A program made the translations under genes and the position numbers. Of a stretch of DNA of 64,000 nucleotides, positions 28,723-42,870 are shown piece after piece. The DNA is from Amaurobius ferox (Eukaryota > Arthropoda > Arachnida > Araneae > Amaurobiidae), in assembly GCA_951213105.1 (NCBI GenBank), contig OX578135.1:158667750-158731749 (forward strand), in the 5' to 3' direction. Under the pieces are notes generated by a model. It was not told where the DNA came from and made no database searches. It worked only from the letters and a program-made list of their open reading frames with translations. Numbering within the stretch: position 1 is the stretch's first letter; each line of letters starts with the position of its first letter.

Positions 28723-30500
28723 CTAGCCGAATACCCGTTGAAAATCAACGGTCTCGCAATAAGCAATCACTGAATAATGAAAATGTTTTAATAATTCGCC
28801 TTTCACATTTATTCGACAAATCGAATATTTTGGTGTGCAGGAGAAAATATTCGGAAACTAAATTCGAGCATTTCTTCCTTTCGAATTATCTACCCTTACA
28901 CTACATTAAAGTCTATCTCATCCCGAGGCACTCCTATATTATTATTTCTCCTTTGGAACTTTTTTCTGTAAAGCACATCCATAAATGAACATTTTTGAAA
29001 AACTCTGTTTGTCTTGTGTTTTTTATCAGATGATTGGCCCAAATACCAAATATCAAGCCTCTATCACATTTAAAAGGAAGCGTGCCTCATTTAATAGGAA
29101 AATCGAACATATTAATGTGCGCAACCCTTAAAGTAGCAAATATTGGAAATCTAAAATTTCACACTCTCTTCCTTTCAAACTATCTACCCGTACATCAAAT
29201 TTGAAGTCGCTATCCTATCGAGAAGCATGTTTTTCTATCACTTCACCTTTCGAACGTTTTTCTGTGTAGCACCCGGTTAAAGAACATTTTTGTCAAACTG
29301 TATTCATCTTTGGTTTTTTTTGTCAAATGGTTAGCCCATATACTAAATTTCAAGTCTCTATCACATTGTAAAGGAGGCATTTTTCATTTGTTCGGTAAAT
29401 CGAACATTTTAGTGAGCGGAATCCCCTACAATAACAAATGTTGGAAAACTGAAATTGCACACTTTCTTCCTTTCCAACTTTTTAGCCGTACACTAAATTT
29501 GAAGTCTCTATCTCATCGCGAAGCATACTTTTCTAGCATTTCATCTTTCGAATGCTTTTGTGTGGAGTACCCATTCCCTTAACTATACATTTTTGAAAAA
29601 CTCTATTCTTTTTGTGACTTCTGTCAGATTATTTTCCCATATATCAAATATTAAGCCTCTATCACGTTTTAAAAGAGGCGTTTCTCCTTTATTCCGATAA
29701 TCGAACATTTTGGTGTGCGGCACCCCCTAAAGTAGAAAATATTGGTAAACTGAAATTTTACAATTTCTTCCTTTCAAACTACCTACCCTTATACCAAATT
29801 TGATATCTCTATCTCAATCCGAAGCAGGGTTATTTATCAATTCACTTTTCGGACGTTTTACTCTGGAGCACCCCCTTAAACGAACATTTTTGAAAAACTA
29901 TATTTGCCTTGGGTGTTTCCATCAAATGATTAGCCCATATACCGAATTTCAAGCATCTATCAATTTTAAAGGAGCGTTTTATCATTTATTCTGCAAATCG
30001 AATATTTTTGTGTGCAGCACCCCTTTAAGTAGAAAATATTGGAAATCTGAAATTGCACGCTTTCTTCCTTTCGAACGGTTTACCAATACACCAAATTTGA
30101 CGTCTCTATCTCATCGCAAAGCATTCTTTCCTATCATTTCACTTTTCGAACGTTTTGGTGTGCTGCACCCCCTTTAAGTAGAAAATATTGGAAATCTGAA
30201 ATTGCGCACTTTCTTCCTTTCGAGTAATTTACCCATATACCAAATTTGAAGTCTCTATCTCATCGCAAAGCATGCTTTCCCATCATTTCACTTTTCAAAC
30301 GTTTTGGTGTGGGGCACCCCCTCTATAGAACGTTTTCGAAAAATTCGATTTTTCCAGGGGGGTTTTATCGAACCACCGAGCCGTGTAACAAATTGCAAGT
30401 CTCTATCTATTCGGGAAGTGCCTAAAAAAAGCGTGACAGACTGACAGACGGACAGACAGACGGACAGACAGACAGACGGACACTTGGCAATTAGTATATA
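28723..30500. repeat. Satellite unit 17 (1,778 bp)
   Basis: Set of variants shared only with unit 25: CCCATTCCC in A3, CGAGTAATTTACC and CTTTTCAAACG in A6, GTGTAACAAATT in the terminal B, plus the long allele. Confidence 0.95.
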
Positions 30501-32262
30501 CTAGCCGAATACCCGTTGAAAATCAACGGTCTCGCAATAAGCAATCCCTGAATAATGAAAATTTTTTAATAATTCGCCTTTCACATTTATTCGACAAATC
30601 GAATATTTTGGTGTGCAGGAGAAAATATTCGGAAACTAAATTCGAGCATTTCTTCCTTTCGAATTATCTACCCTTACACTACATTAAAGTCTATCTCATC
30701 CCGAGGCACTCCTATATTATTATTTCTCCTTTGGAACTTTTTTCTGTGAAGCACATCCATAAATGAACATTTTTGAAAAACTCTGTCTTGTGTTTTTTAT
30801 CAGATGATTGGCCCAAATACCAAATATCAAGCCTCTATCACATTTAAAAGGAAGCGTGCCTCATTTAATAGGAAAATCGAACATATTAATGTGCGCAACC
30901 CTTAAAGTAGCAAATATTGGAAATCTAAAATTTCACACTCTCTTCCTTTCAAACTATCTACCCGTACATCAAATTTGAAGTCGCTATCCTATCGAGAAGC
31001 ATGTTTTTCTATCACTTCACCTTTCGAACGTTTTTCTGTGTAGCACCCGGTTAAAGAACATTTTTGTCAAACTGTATTCATCTTTGGTTTTTTTTGTCAA
31101 ATGGTTAGCCCATATACTAAATTTCAAGTCTCTATCACATTGTAAAGGAGGCATTTTTCATTTGTTCGGTAAATCGAACATTTTAGTGAGCGGAATCCCC
31201 TACAATAACAAATGTTGGAAAACTGAAATTGCACACTTTCTTCCTTTCCAACTTTTTAGCCGTACACTAAATTTGAAGTCTCTATCTCATCGCGAAGCAT
31301 ACTTTTCTAGCATTTCATCTTTCGAATGCTTTTGTGTGGAGTACCCATCCCCTTAACTATACATTTTTGAAAAACTCTATTCTTTTTGTGACTTCTGTCA
31401 GATTATTTTCCCATATATCAAATATTAAGCCTCTATCACGTTTTAAAAGAGGCGTTTCTCCTTTATTCCGATAATCGAACATTTTGGTGTGCGGCACCCC
31501 CTAAAGTAGAAAATATTGGTAAACTGAAATTTTACAATTTCTTCCTTTCAAACTACCTACCCTTATACCAAATTTGATATCTCTATCTCAATCCGAAGCA
31601 GGGTTATTTATCAATTCACTTTTCGGACGTTTTACTCTGGAGCACCCCCTTAAACGAACATTTTTGAAAAACTATATTTGCCTTGGGTGTTTCCATCAAA
31701 TGATTAGCCCATATACCGAATTTCAAGCATCTATCAATTTTAAAGGAGCGTTTTATCATTTATTCTGCAAATCGAATATTTTTGTGTGCAGCACCCCTTT
31801 AAGTAGAAAATATTGGAAATCTGAAATTGCACGCTTTCTTCCTTTCGAACGGTTTACCAATACACCAAATTTGACGTCTCTATCTCATCGCAAAGCATTC
31901 TTTCCTATCATTTCACTTTTCGAACGTTTTGGTGTGCTGCACCCCCTTTAAGTAGAAAATATTGGAAATCTGAAATTGCGCACTTTCTTCCTTTCGAGTG
32001 ATTTACCCATATACCAAATTTGAAGTCTCTATCTCATCGCAAAGCATGCTTTCCCATCATTTCACTTTTCGAACGTTTTGGTGTGGGGCACCCCCTCTAT
32101 AGAACGTTTTCGAAAATTTCGATTTTTCCAGGGGGGTTTTATCGAACCACCGAGCCGTGTACCAAATTGCAAGTCTCTATCTATTCGGGAAGTGCCTAAA
32201 AAAAGCGTGACAGACTGACAGACGGACAGACAGACAGACGGACACTTGGCAATTAGTATATA
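30501..32262. repeat. Satellite unit 18 (1,762 bp)
   Basis: AATCCCTG, GAAAATTTTTTAAT, CTGTGAAGCAC and the 4-bp deletion, as in units 7 and 26. Confidence 0.95.
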
Positions 32263-34040
32263 CTAGCCGAATACCCGTTGAAAATCAACGGTCTCGCAAT
32301 AAGCAATCACTGAATAATGAAAATGTTTTAATAATTCGCCTTTCACATTTATTCGACAAATCGAATATTTTGGTGTGCAGGAGAAAATATTCGGAAACTA
32401 AATTCGAGCATTTCTTCCTTTCGAATTATCTACCCTTACACTACATTAAAGTCTATCTCATCCCGAGGCACTCCTATATTATTATTTCTCCTTTGGAACT
32501 TTTTTCTGTAAAGCACATCCATAAATGAACATTTTTGAAAAACTCTGTTTGTCTTGTGTTTTTTATCAGATGATTGGCCCAAATACCAAATATCAAGCCT
32601 CTATCACATTTAAAAGGAAGCGTGCCTCATTTAATAGGAAAATCGAACATATTAATGTGCGCAACCCTTAAAGTAGCAAATATTGGAAATCTAAAATTTC
32701 ACACTCTCTTCCTTTCAAACTATCTACCCGTACATCAAATTTGAAGTCGCTATCCTATCGAGAAGCATGTTTTTCTATCACTTCACCTTTCGAACGTTTT
32801 TCTGTGTAGCACCCGGTTAAAGAACATTTTTGTCAAACTGTATTCATCTTTGGTTTTTTTTGTCAAATGGTTAGCCCATATACTAAATTTCAAGTCTCTA
32901 TCACATTGTAAAGGAGGCATTTTTCATTTGTTCGGTAAATCGAACATTTTAGTGAGCGGAATCCCCTACAATAACAAATGTTGGAAAACTGAAATTGCAC
33001 ACTTTCTTCCTTTCCAACTTTTTAGCCGTACACTAAATTTGAAGTCTCTATCTCATCGCGAAGCATACTTTTCTAGCATTTCATCTTTCGAATGCTTTTG
33101 TGTGGAGTACCCATCCCCTTAACTATACATTTTTGAAAAACTCTATTCTTTTTGTGACTTCTGTCAGATTATTTTCCCATATATCAAATATTAAGCCTCT
33201 ATCACGTTTTAAAAGAGGCGTTTCTCCTTTATTCCGATAATCGAACATTTTGGTGTGCGGCACCCCCTAAAGTAGAAAATATTGGTAAACTGAAATTTTA
33301 CAATTTCTTCCTTTCAAACTACCTACCCTTATACCAAATTTGATATCTCTATCTCAATCCGAAGCAGGGTTATTTATCAATTCACTTTTCGGACGTTTTA
33401 CTCTGGAGCACCCCCTTAAACGAACATTTTTGAAAAACTATATTTGCCTTGGGTGTTTCCATCAAATGATTAGCCCATATACCGAATTTCAAGCATCTAT
33501 CAATTTTAAAGGAGCGTTTTATCATTTATTCTGCAAATCGAATATTTTTGTGTGCAGCACCCCTTTAAGTAGAAAATATTGGAAATCTGAAATTGCACGC
33601 TTTCTTCCTTTCGAACGGTTTACCAATACACCAAATTTGACGTCTCTATCTCATCGCAAAGCATTCTTTCCTATCATTTCACTTTTCGAACGTTTTGGTG
33701 TGCTGCACCCCCTTTAAGTAGAAAATATTGGAAATCTGAAATTGCGCACTTTCTTCCTTTCGAGTGATTTACCCATATACCAAATTTGAAGTCTCTATCT
33801 CATCGCAAAGCATGCTTTCCCATCATTTCACTTTTCGAACGTTTTGGTGTGGGGCACCCCCTCTATAGAACGTTTTCGAAAATTTCGATTTTTCCAGGGG
33901 GGTTTTATCGAACCACCGAGCCGTGTACCAAATTGCAAGTCTCTATCTATTCGGGAAGTGCCTAAAAAAAGCGTGACAGACTGACAGACGGACAGACAGA
34001 CGGACAGACAGACAGACGGACACTTGGCAATTAGTATATA
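32263..34040. repeat. Satellite unit 19 (1,778 bp)
   Basis: Common form with the long allele; corresponds to unit 13 in the duplicated block. Confidence 0.95.
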
Positions 34041-35806
34041 CTAGCCGAATACCCGTTGAAAATCAACGGTCTCGCAATAAGCAATCACTGAATAATGAAA
34101 ATGTTTTAATAATTCGCCTTTCACATTTATTCGACAAATCGAATATTTTGGTGTGCAGGAGAAAATATTCGGAAACTAAATTCGAGCATTTCTTCCTTTC
34201 GAATTATCTACCCTTACACTACATTAAAGTCTATCTCATCCCGAGGCACTCCTATATTATTATTTCTCCTTTGGAACTTTTTTCTGTAAAGCACATCCAT
34301 AAATGAACATTTTTGAAAAACTCTGTTTGTCTTGTGTTTTTTATCAGATGATTGGCCCAAATACCAAATATCAAGCCTCTATCACATTTAAAAGGAAGCG
34401 TGCCTCATTTAATAGGAAAATCGAACATATTAATGTGCGCAACCCTTAAAGTAGCAAATATTGGAAATCTAAAATTTCACACTCTCTTCCTTTCAAACTA
34501 TCTACCCGTACATCAAATTTGAAGTCGCTATCCTATCGAGAAGCATGTTTTTCTATCACTTCACCTTTCGAACGTTTTTCTGTGTAGCACCCGGTTAAAG
34601 AACATTTTTGTCAAACTGTATTCATCTTTGGTTTTTTTTGTCAAATGGTTAGCCCATATACTAAATTTCAAGTCTCTATCACATTGTAAAGGAGGCATTT
34701 TTCATTTGTTCGGTAAATCGAACATTTTAGTCAGCGGAATCCCCTACAATAACAAATGTTGGAAAACTGAAATTGCACACTTTCTTCCTTTCCAACTTTT
34801 TAGCCGTACACTAAATTTGAAGTCTCTATCTCATCGCGAAGCATACTTTTCTAGCCTTTCATCTTTCGAATGCTTTTGTGTGGAGTACCCATCCCCTTAA
34901 CTATACATTTTTGAAAAACTCTATTCTTTTTGTGACTTCTGTCAGATTATTTTCCCATATATCAAATATTAAGCCTCTATCACGTTTTAAAAGAGGCGTT
35001 TCTCCTTTATTCCGATAATCGAACATTTTGGTGTGCGGCACCCCCTAAAGTAGAAAATATTGGTAAACTGAAATTTTACAATTTCTTCCTTTCAAACTAC
35101 CTACCCTTATACCAAATTTGATATCTCTATCTCAATCCGAAGCAGGGTTATTTATCAATTCACTTTTCGGACGTTTTACTCTGGAGCACCCCCTTAAACG
35201 AACATTTTTGAAAAACTATATTTGCCTTGGGTGTTTCCATCAAATGATTAGCCCATATACCGAATTTCAAGCATCTATCAATTTTAAAGGAGCGTTTTAT
35301 CATTTATTCTGCAAATCGAATATTTTTGTGTGCAGCACCCCTTTAAGTAGAAAATATTGGAAATCTGAAATTGCACGCTTTCTTCCTTTCGAACGGTTTA
35401 CCAATACACCAAATTTGACGTCTCTATCTCATCGCAAAGCATTCTTTCCTATCATTTCACTTTTCGAACGTTTTGGTGTGCTGCACCCCCTTTAAGTAGA
35501 AAATATTGGAAATCTGAAATTGCGCACTTTCTTCCTTTCGAGTGATTTACCCATATACCAAATTTGAAGTCTCTATCTCATCGCAAAGCATGCTTTCCCA
35601 TCATTTCACTTTTCGAACGTTTTGGTGTGGGGCACCCCCTCTATAGAACGTTTTCGAAAATTTCGATTTTTCCAGGGGGGTTTTATCGAACCACCGAGCC
35701 GTGTACCAAATTGCAAGTCTCTATCTATTCGGGAAGTGCCTAAAAAAAGCGTGACAGACTGACAGACGGACAGACAGACAGACGGACACTTGGCAATTAG
35801 TATATA
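34041..35806. repeat. Satellite unit 20 (1,766 bp)
   Basis: Shares CTAGCCTTTC (34,856) with unit 14 and adds a private G-to-C at 34,732 (AGTCAGCGG). Confidence 0.95.
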
Positions 35807-37572
35807 CTAGCCGAATACCCGTTGAAAATCAACGGTCTCGCAATAAGCAATCACTGAATAATGAAAATGTTTTAATAATTCGCCTTTCACATTTATTCGA
35901 CAAATCGAATATTTTGGTGTGCAGGAGAAAATATTCGGAAACTAAATTCGAGCATTTCTTCCTTTCGAATTATCTACCCTTACACTACATTAAAGTCTAT
36001 CTCATCCCGAGGCACTCCTATATTATTATTTCTCCTTTGGAACTTTTTTCTGTAAAGCACATCCATAAATGAACATTTTTGAAAAACTCTGTTTGTCTTG
36101 TGTTTTTTATCAGATGATTGGCCCAAATACCAAATATCAAGCCTCTATCACATTTAAAAGGAAGCGTGCCTCATTTAATAGGAAAATCGAACATATTAAT
36201 GTGCGCAACCCTTAAAGTAGCAAATATTGGAAATCTAAAATTTCACACTCTCTTCCTTTCAAACTATCTACCCGTACATCAAATTTGAAGTCGCTATCCT
36301 ATCGAGAAGCATGTTTTTCTATCACTTCACCTTTCGAACGTTTTTCTGTGTAGCACCCGGTTAAAGAACATTTTTGTCAAACTGTATTCATCTTTGGTTT
36401 TTTTTGTCAAATGGTTAGCCCATATACTAAATTTCAAGTCTCTATCACATTGTAAAGGAGGCATTTTTCATTTGTTCGGTAAATCGAACATTTTAGTGAG
36501 CGGAATCCCCTACAATAACAAATGTTGGAAAACTGAAATTGCACACTTTCTTCCTTTCCAACTTTTTAGCCGTACACTAAATTTGAAGTCTCTATCTCAT
36601 CGCGAAGCATACTTTTCTAGCATTTCATCTTTCGAATGCTTTTGTGTGGAGTACCCATCCCCTTAACTATACATTTTTGAAAAACTCTATTCTTTTTGTG
36701 ACTTCTGTCAGATTATTTTCCCATATATCAAATATTAAGCCTCTATCACGTTTTAAAAGAGGCGTTTCTCCTTTATTCCGATAATCGAACATTTTGGTGT
36801 GCGGCACCCCCTAAAGTAGAAAATATTGGTAAACTGAAATTTTACAATTTCTTCCTTTCAAACTACCTACCCTTATACCAAATTTGATATCTCTATCTCA
36901 ATCCGAAGCAGGGTTATTTATCAATTCACTTTTCGGACGTTTTACTCTGGAGCACCCCCTTAAACGAACATTTTTGAAAAACTATATTTGCCTTGGGTGT
37001 TTCCATCAAATGATTAGCCCATATACCGAATTTCAAGCATCTATCAATTTTAAAGGAGCGTTTTATCATTTATTCTGCAAATCGAATATTTTTGTGTGCA
37101 GCACCCCTTTAAGTAGAAAATATTGGAAATCTGAAATTGCACGCTTTCTTCCTTTCGAACGGTTTACCAATACACCAAATTTGACGTCTCTATCTCATCG
37201 CAAAGCATTCTTTCCTATCATTTCACTTTTCGAACGTTTTGGTGTGCTGCACCCCCTTTAAGTAGAAAATATTGGAAATCTGAAATTGCGCACTTTCTTC
37301 CTTTCGAGTGATTTACCCATATACCAAATTTGAAGTCTCTATCTCATCGCAAAGCATGCTTTCCCATCATTTCACTTTTCGAACGTTTTGGTGTGGGGCA
37401 CCCCCTCTATAGAACGTTTTCGAAAATTTCGATTTTTCCAGGGGGGTTTTATCGAACCACCGAGCCGTGTACCAAATTGCAAGTCTCTATCTATTCGGGA
37501 AGTGCCTAAAAAAAGCGTGACAGACTGACAGACGGACAGACAGACAGACGGACACTTGGCAATTAGTATATA
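35807..37572. repeat. Satellite unit 21 (1,766 bp)
   Basis: Common form, short allele. Confidence 0.95.
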
Positions 37573-39338
37573 CTAGCCGAATACCCGTTGAAAATCAACG
37601 GTCTCGCAATAAGCAATCACTGAATAATGAAAATGTTTTAATAATTCGCCTTTCACATTTATTCGACAAATCGAATATTTTGGTGTGCAGGAGAAAATAT
37701 TCGGAAACTAAATTCGAGCATTTCTTCCTTTCGAATTATCTACCCTTACACTACATTAAAGTCTATCTCATCCCGAGGCACTCCTATATTATTATTTCTC
37801 CTTTGGAACTTTTTTCTGTAAAGCACATCCATAAATGAACATTTTTGAAAAACTCTGTTTGTCTTGTGTTTTTTATCAGATGATTGGCCCAAATACCAAA
37901 TATCAAGCCTCTATCACATTTAAAAGGAAGCGTGCCTCATTTAATAGGAAAATCGAACATATTAATGTGCGCAACCCTTAAAGTAGCAAATATTGGAAAT
38001 CTAAAATTTCACACTCTCTTCCTTTCAAACTATCTACCCGTACATCAAATTTGAAGTCGCTATCCTATCGAGAAGCATGTTTTTCTATCACTTCACCTTT
38101 CGAACGTTTTTCTGTGTAGCACCCGGTTAAAGAACATTTTTGTCAAACTGTATTCATCTTTGGTTTTTTTTGTCAAATGGTTAGCCCATATACTAAATTT
38201 CAAGTCTCTATCACATTGTAAAGGAGGCATTTTTCATTTGTTCGGTAAATCGAACATTTTAGTGAGCGGAATCCCCTACAATAACAAATGTTGGAAAACT
38301 GAAATTGCACACTTTCTTCCTTTCCAACTTTTTAGCCGTACACTAAATTTGAAGTCTCTATCTCATCGCGAAGCATACTTTTCTAGCATTTCATCTTTCG
38401 AATGCTTTTGTGTGGAGTACCCATCCCCTTAACTATACATTTTTGAAAAACTCTATTCTTTTTGTGACTTCTGTCAGATTATTTTCCCATATATCAAATA
38501 TTAAGCCTCTATCACGTTTTAAAAGAGGCGTTTCTCCTTTATTCCGATAATCGAACATTTTGGTGTGCGGCACCCCCTAAAGTAGAAAATATTGGTAAAC
38601 TGAAATTTTACAATTTCTTCCTTTCAAACTACCTACCCTTATACCAAATTTGATATCTCTATCTCAATCCGAAGCAGGGTTATTTATCAATTCACTTTTC
38701 GGACGTTTTACTCTGGAGCACCCCCTTAAACGAACATTTTTGAAAAACTATATTTGCCTTGGGTGTTTCCATCAAATGATTAGCCCATATACCGAATTTC
38801 AAGCATCTATCAATTTTAAAGGAGCGTTTTATCATTTATTCTGCAAATCGAATATTTTTGTGTGCAGCACCCCTTTAAGTAGAAAATATTGGAAATCTGA
38901 AATTGCACGCTTTCTTCCTTTCGAACGGTTTACCAATACACCAAATTTGACGTCTCTATCTCATCGCAAAGCATTCTTTCCTATCATTTCACTTTTCGAA
39001 CGTTTTGGTGTGCTGCACCCCCTTTAAGTAGAAAATATTGGAAATCTGAAATTGCGCACTTTCTTCCTTTCGAGTGATTTACCCATATACCAAATTTGAA
39101 GTCTCTATCTCATCGCAAAGCATGCTTTCCCATCATTTCACTTTTCGAACGTTTTGGTGTGGGGCACCCCCTCTATAGAACGTTTTCGAAAATTTCGATT
39201 TTTCCAGGGGGGTTTTATCGAACCACCGAGCCGTGTACCAAATTGCAAGTCTCTATCTATTCGGGAAGTGCCTAAAAAAAGCGTGACAGACTGACAGACG
39301 GACAGACAGACAGACGGACACTTGGCAATTAGTATATA
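37573..39338. repeat. Satellite unit 22 (1,766 bp)
   Basis: Common form, short allele. Confidence 0.95.
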
Positions 39339-41104
39339 CTAGCCGAATACCCGTTGAAAATCAACGGTCTCGCAATAAGCAATCACTGAATAATGAAAAT
39401 GTTTTAATAATTCGCCTTTCACATTTATTCGACAAATCGAATATTTTGGTGTGCAGGAGAAAATATTCGGAAACTAAATTCGAGCATTTCTTCCTTTCGA
39501 ATTATCTACCCTTACACTACATTAAAGTCTATCTCATCCCGAGGCACTCCTATATTATTATTTCTCCTTTGGAACTTTTTTCTGTAAAGCACATCCATAA
39601 ATGAACATTTTTGAAAAACTCTGTTTGTCTTGTGTTTTTTATCAGATGATTGGCCCAAATACCAAATATCAAGCCTCTATCACATTTAAAAGGAAGCGTG
39701 CCTCATTTAATAGGAAAATCGAACATATTAATGTGCGCAACCCTTAAAGTAGCAAATATTGGAAATCTAAAATTTCACACTCTCTTCCTTTCAAACTATC
39801 TACCCGTACATCAAATTTGAAGTCGCTATCCTATCGAGAAGCATGTTTTTCTATCACTTCACCTTTCGAACGTTTTTCTGTGTAGCACCCGGTTAAAGAA
39901 CATTTTTGTCAAACTGTATTCATCTTTGGTTTTTTTTGTCAAATGGTTAGCCCATATACTAAATTTCAAGTCTCTATCACATTGTAAAGGAGGCATTTTT
40001 CATTTGTTCGGTAAATCGAACATTTTAGTGAGCGGAATCCCCTACAATAACAAATGTTGGAAAACTGAAATTGCACACTTTCTTCCTTTCCAACTTTTTA
40101 GCCGTACACTAAATTTGAAGTCTCTATCTCATCGCGAAGCATACTTTTCTAGCATTTCATCTTTCGAATGCTTTTGTGTGGAGTACCCATCCCCTTAACT
40201 ATACATTTTTGAAAAACTCTATTCTTTTTGTGACTTCTGTCAGATTATTTTCCCATATATCAAATATTAAGCCTCTATCACGTTTTAAAAGAGGCGTTTC
40301 TCCTTTATTCCGATAATCGAACATTTTGGTGTGCGGCACCCCCTAAAGTAGAAAATATTGGTAAACTGAAATTTTACAATTTCTTCCTTTCAAACTACCT
40401 ACCCTTATACCAAATTTGATATCTCTATCTCAATCCGAAGCAGGGTTATTTATCAATTCACTTTTCGGACGTTTTACTCTGGAGCACCCCCTTAAACGAA
40501 CATTTTTGAAAAACTATATTTGCCTTGGGTGTTTCCATCAAATGATTAGCCCATATACCGAATTTCAAGCATCTATCAATTTTAAAGGAGCGTTTTATCA
40601 TTTATTCTGCAAATCGAATATTTTTGTGTGCAGCACCCCTTTAAGTAGAAAATATTGGAAATCTGAAATTGCACGCTTTCTTCCTTTCGAACGGTTTACC
40701 AATACACCAAATTTGACGTCTCTATCTCATCGCAAAGCATTCTTTCCTATCATTTCACTTTTCGAACGTTTTGGTGTGCTGCACCCCCTTTAAGTAGAAA
40801 ATATTGGAAATCTGAAATTGCGCACTTTCTTCCTTTCGAGTGATTTACCCATATACCAAATTTGAAGTCTCTATCTCATCGCAAAGCATGCTTTCCCATC
40901 ATTTCACTTTTCGAACGTTTTGGTGTGGGGCACCCCCTCTATAGAACGTTTTCGAAAATTTCGATTTTTCCAGGGGGGTTTTATCGAACCACCGAGCCGT
41001 GTACCAAATTGCAAGTCTCTATCTATTCGGGAAGTGCCTAAAAAAAGCGTGACAGACTGACAGACGGACAGACAGACAGACGGACACTTGGCAATTAGTA
41101 TATA
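39339..41104. repeat. Satellite unit 23 (1,766 bp)
   Basis: Common form, short allele. Confidence 0.95.
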
Positions 41105-42870
41105 CTAGCCGAATACCCGTTGAAAATCAACGGTCTCGCAATAAGCAATCACTGAATAATGAAAATGTTTTAATAATTCGCCTTTCACATTTATTCGACA
41201 AATCGAATATTTTGGTGTGCAGGAGAAAATATTCGGAAACTAAATTCGAGCATTTCTTCCTTTCGAATTATCTACCCTTACACTACATTAAAGTCTATCT
41301 CATCCCGAGGCACTCCTATATTATTATTTCTCCTTTGGAACTTTTTTCTGTAAAGCACATCCATAAATGAACATTTTTGAAAAACTCTGTTTGTCTTGTG
41401 TTTTTTATCAGATGATTGGCCCAAATACCAAATATCAAGCCTCTATCACATTTAAAAGGAAGCGTGCCTCATTTAATAGGAAAATCGAACATATTAATGT
41501 GCGCAACCCTTAAAGTAGCAAATATTGGAAATCTAAAATTTCACACTCTCTTCCTTTCAAACTATCTACCCGTACATCAAATTTGAAGTCGCTATCCTAT
41601 CGAGAAGCATGTTTTTCTATCACTTCACCTTTCGAACGTTTTTCTGTGTAGCACCCGGTTAAAGAACATTTTTGTCAAACTGTATTCATCTTTGGTTTTT
41701 TTTGTCAAATGGTTAGCCCATATACTAAATTTCAAGTCTCTATCACATTGTAAAGGAGGCATTTTTCATTTGTTCGGTAAATCGAACATTTTAGTGAGCG
41801 GAATCCCCTACAATAACAAATGTTGGAAAACTGAAATTGCACACTTTCTTCCTTTCCAACTTTTTAGCCGTACACTAAATTTGAAGTCTCTATCTCATCG
41901 CGAAGCATACTTTTCTAGCATTTCATCTTTCGAATGCTTTTGTGTGGAGTACCCATCCCCTTAACTATACATTTTTGAAAAACTCTATTCTTTTTGTGAC
42001 TTCTGTCAGATTATTTTCCCATATATCAAATATTAAGCCTCTATCACGTTTTAAAAGAGGCGTTTCTCCTTTATTCCGATAATCGAACATTTTGGTGTGC
42101 GGCACCCCCTAAAGTAGAAAATATTGGTAAACTGAAATTTTACAATTTCTTCCTTTCAAACTACCTACCCTTATACCAAATTTGATATCTCTATCTCAAT
42201 CCGAAGCAGGGTTATTTATCAATTCACTTTTCGGACGTTTTACTCTGGAGCACCCCCTTAAACGAACATTTTTGAAAAACTATATTTGCCTTGGGTGTTT
42301 CCATCAAATGATTAGCCCATATACCGAATTTCAAGCATCTATCAATTTTAAAGGAGCGTTTTATCATTTATTCTGCAAATCGAATATTTTTGTGTGCAGC
42401 ACCCCTTTAAGTAGAAAATATTGGAAATCTGAAATTGCACGCTTTCTTCCTTTCGAACGGTTTACCAATACACCAAATTTGACGTCTCTATCTCATCGCA
42501 AAGCATTCTTTCCTATCATTTCACTTTTCGAACGTTTTGGTGTGCTGCACCCCCTTTAAGTAGAAAATATTGGAAATCTGAAATTGCGCACTTTCTTCCT
42601 TTCGAGTGATTTACCCATATACCAAATTTGAAGTCTCTATCTCATCGCAAAGCATGCTTTCCCATCATTTCACTTTTCGAACGTTTTGGTGTGGGGCACC
42701 CCCTCTATAGAACGTTTTCGAAAATTTCGATTTTTCCAGGGGGGTTTTATCGAACCACCGAGCCGTGTACCAAATTGCAAGTCTCTATCTATTCGGGAAG
42801 TGCCTAAAAAAAGCGTGACAGACTGACAGACGGACAGACAGACAGACGGACACTTGGCAATTAGTATATA
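41105..42870. repeat. Satellite unit 24 (1,766 bp)
   Basis: Common form, short allele. Confidence 0.95.
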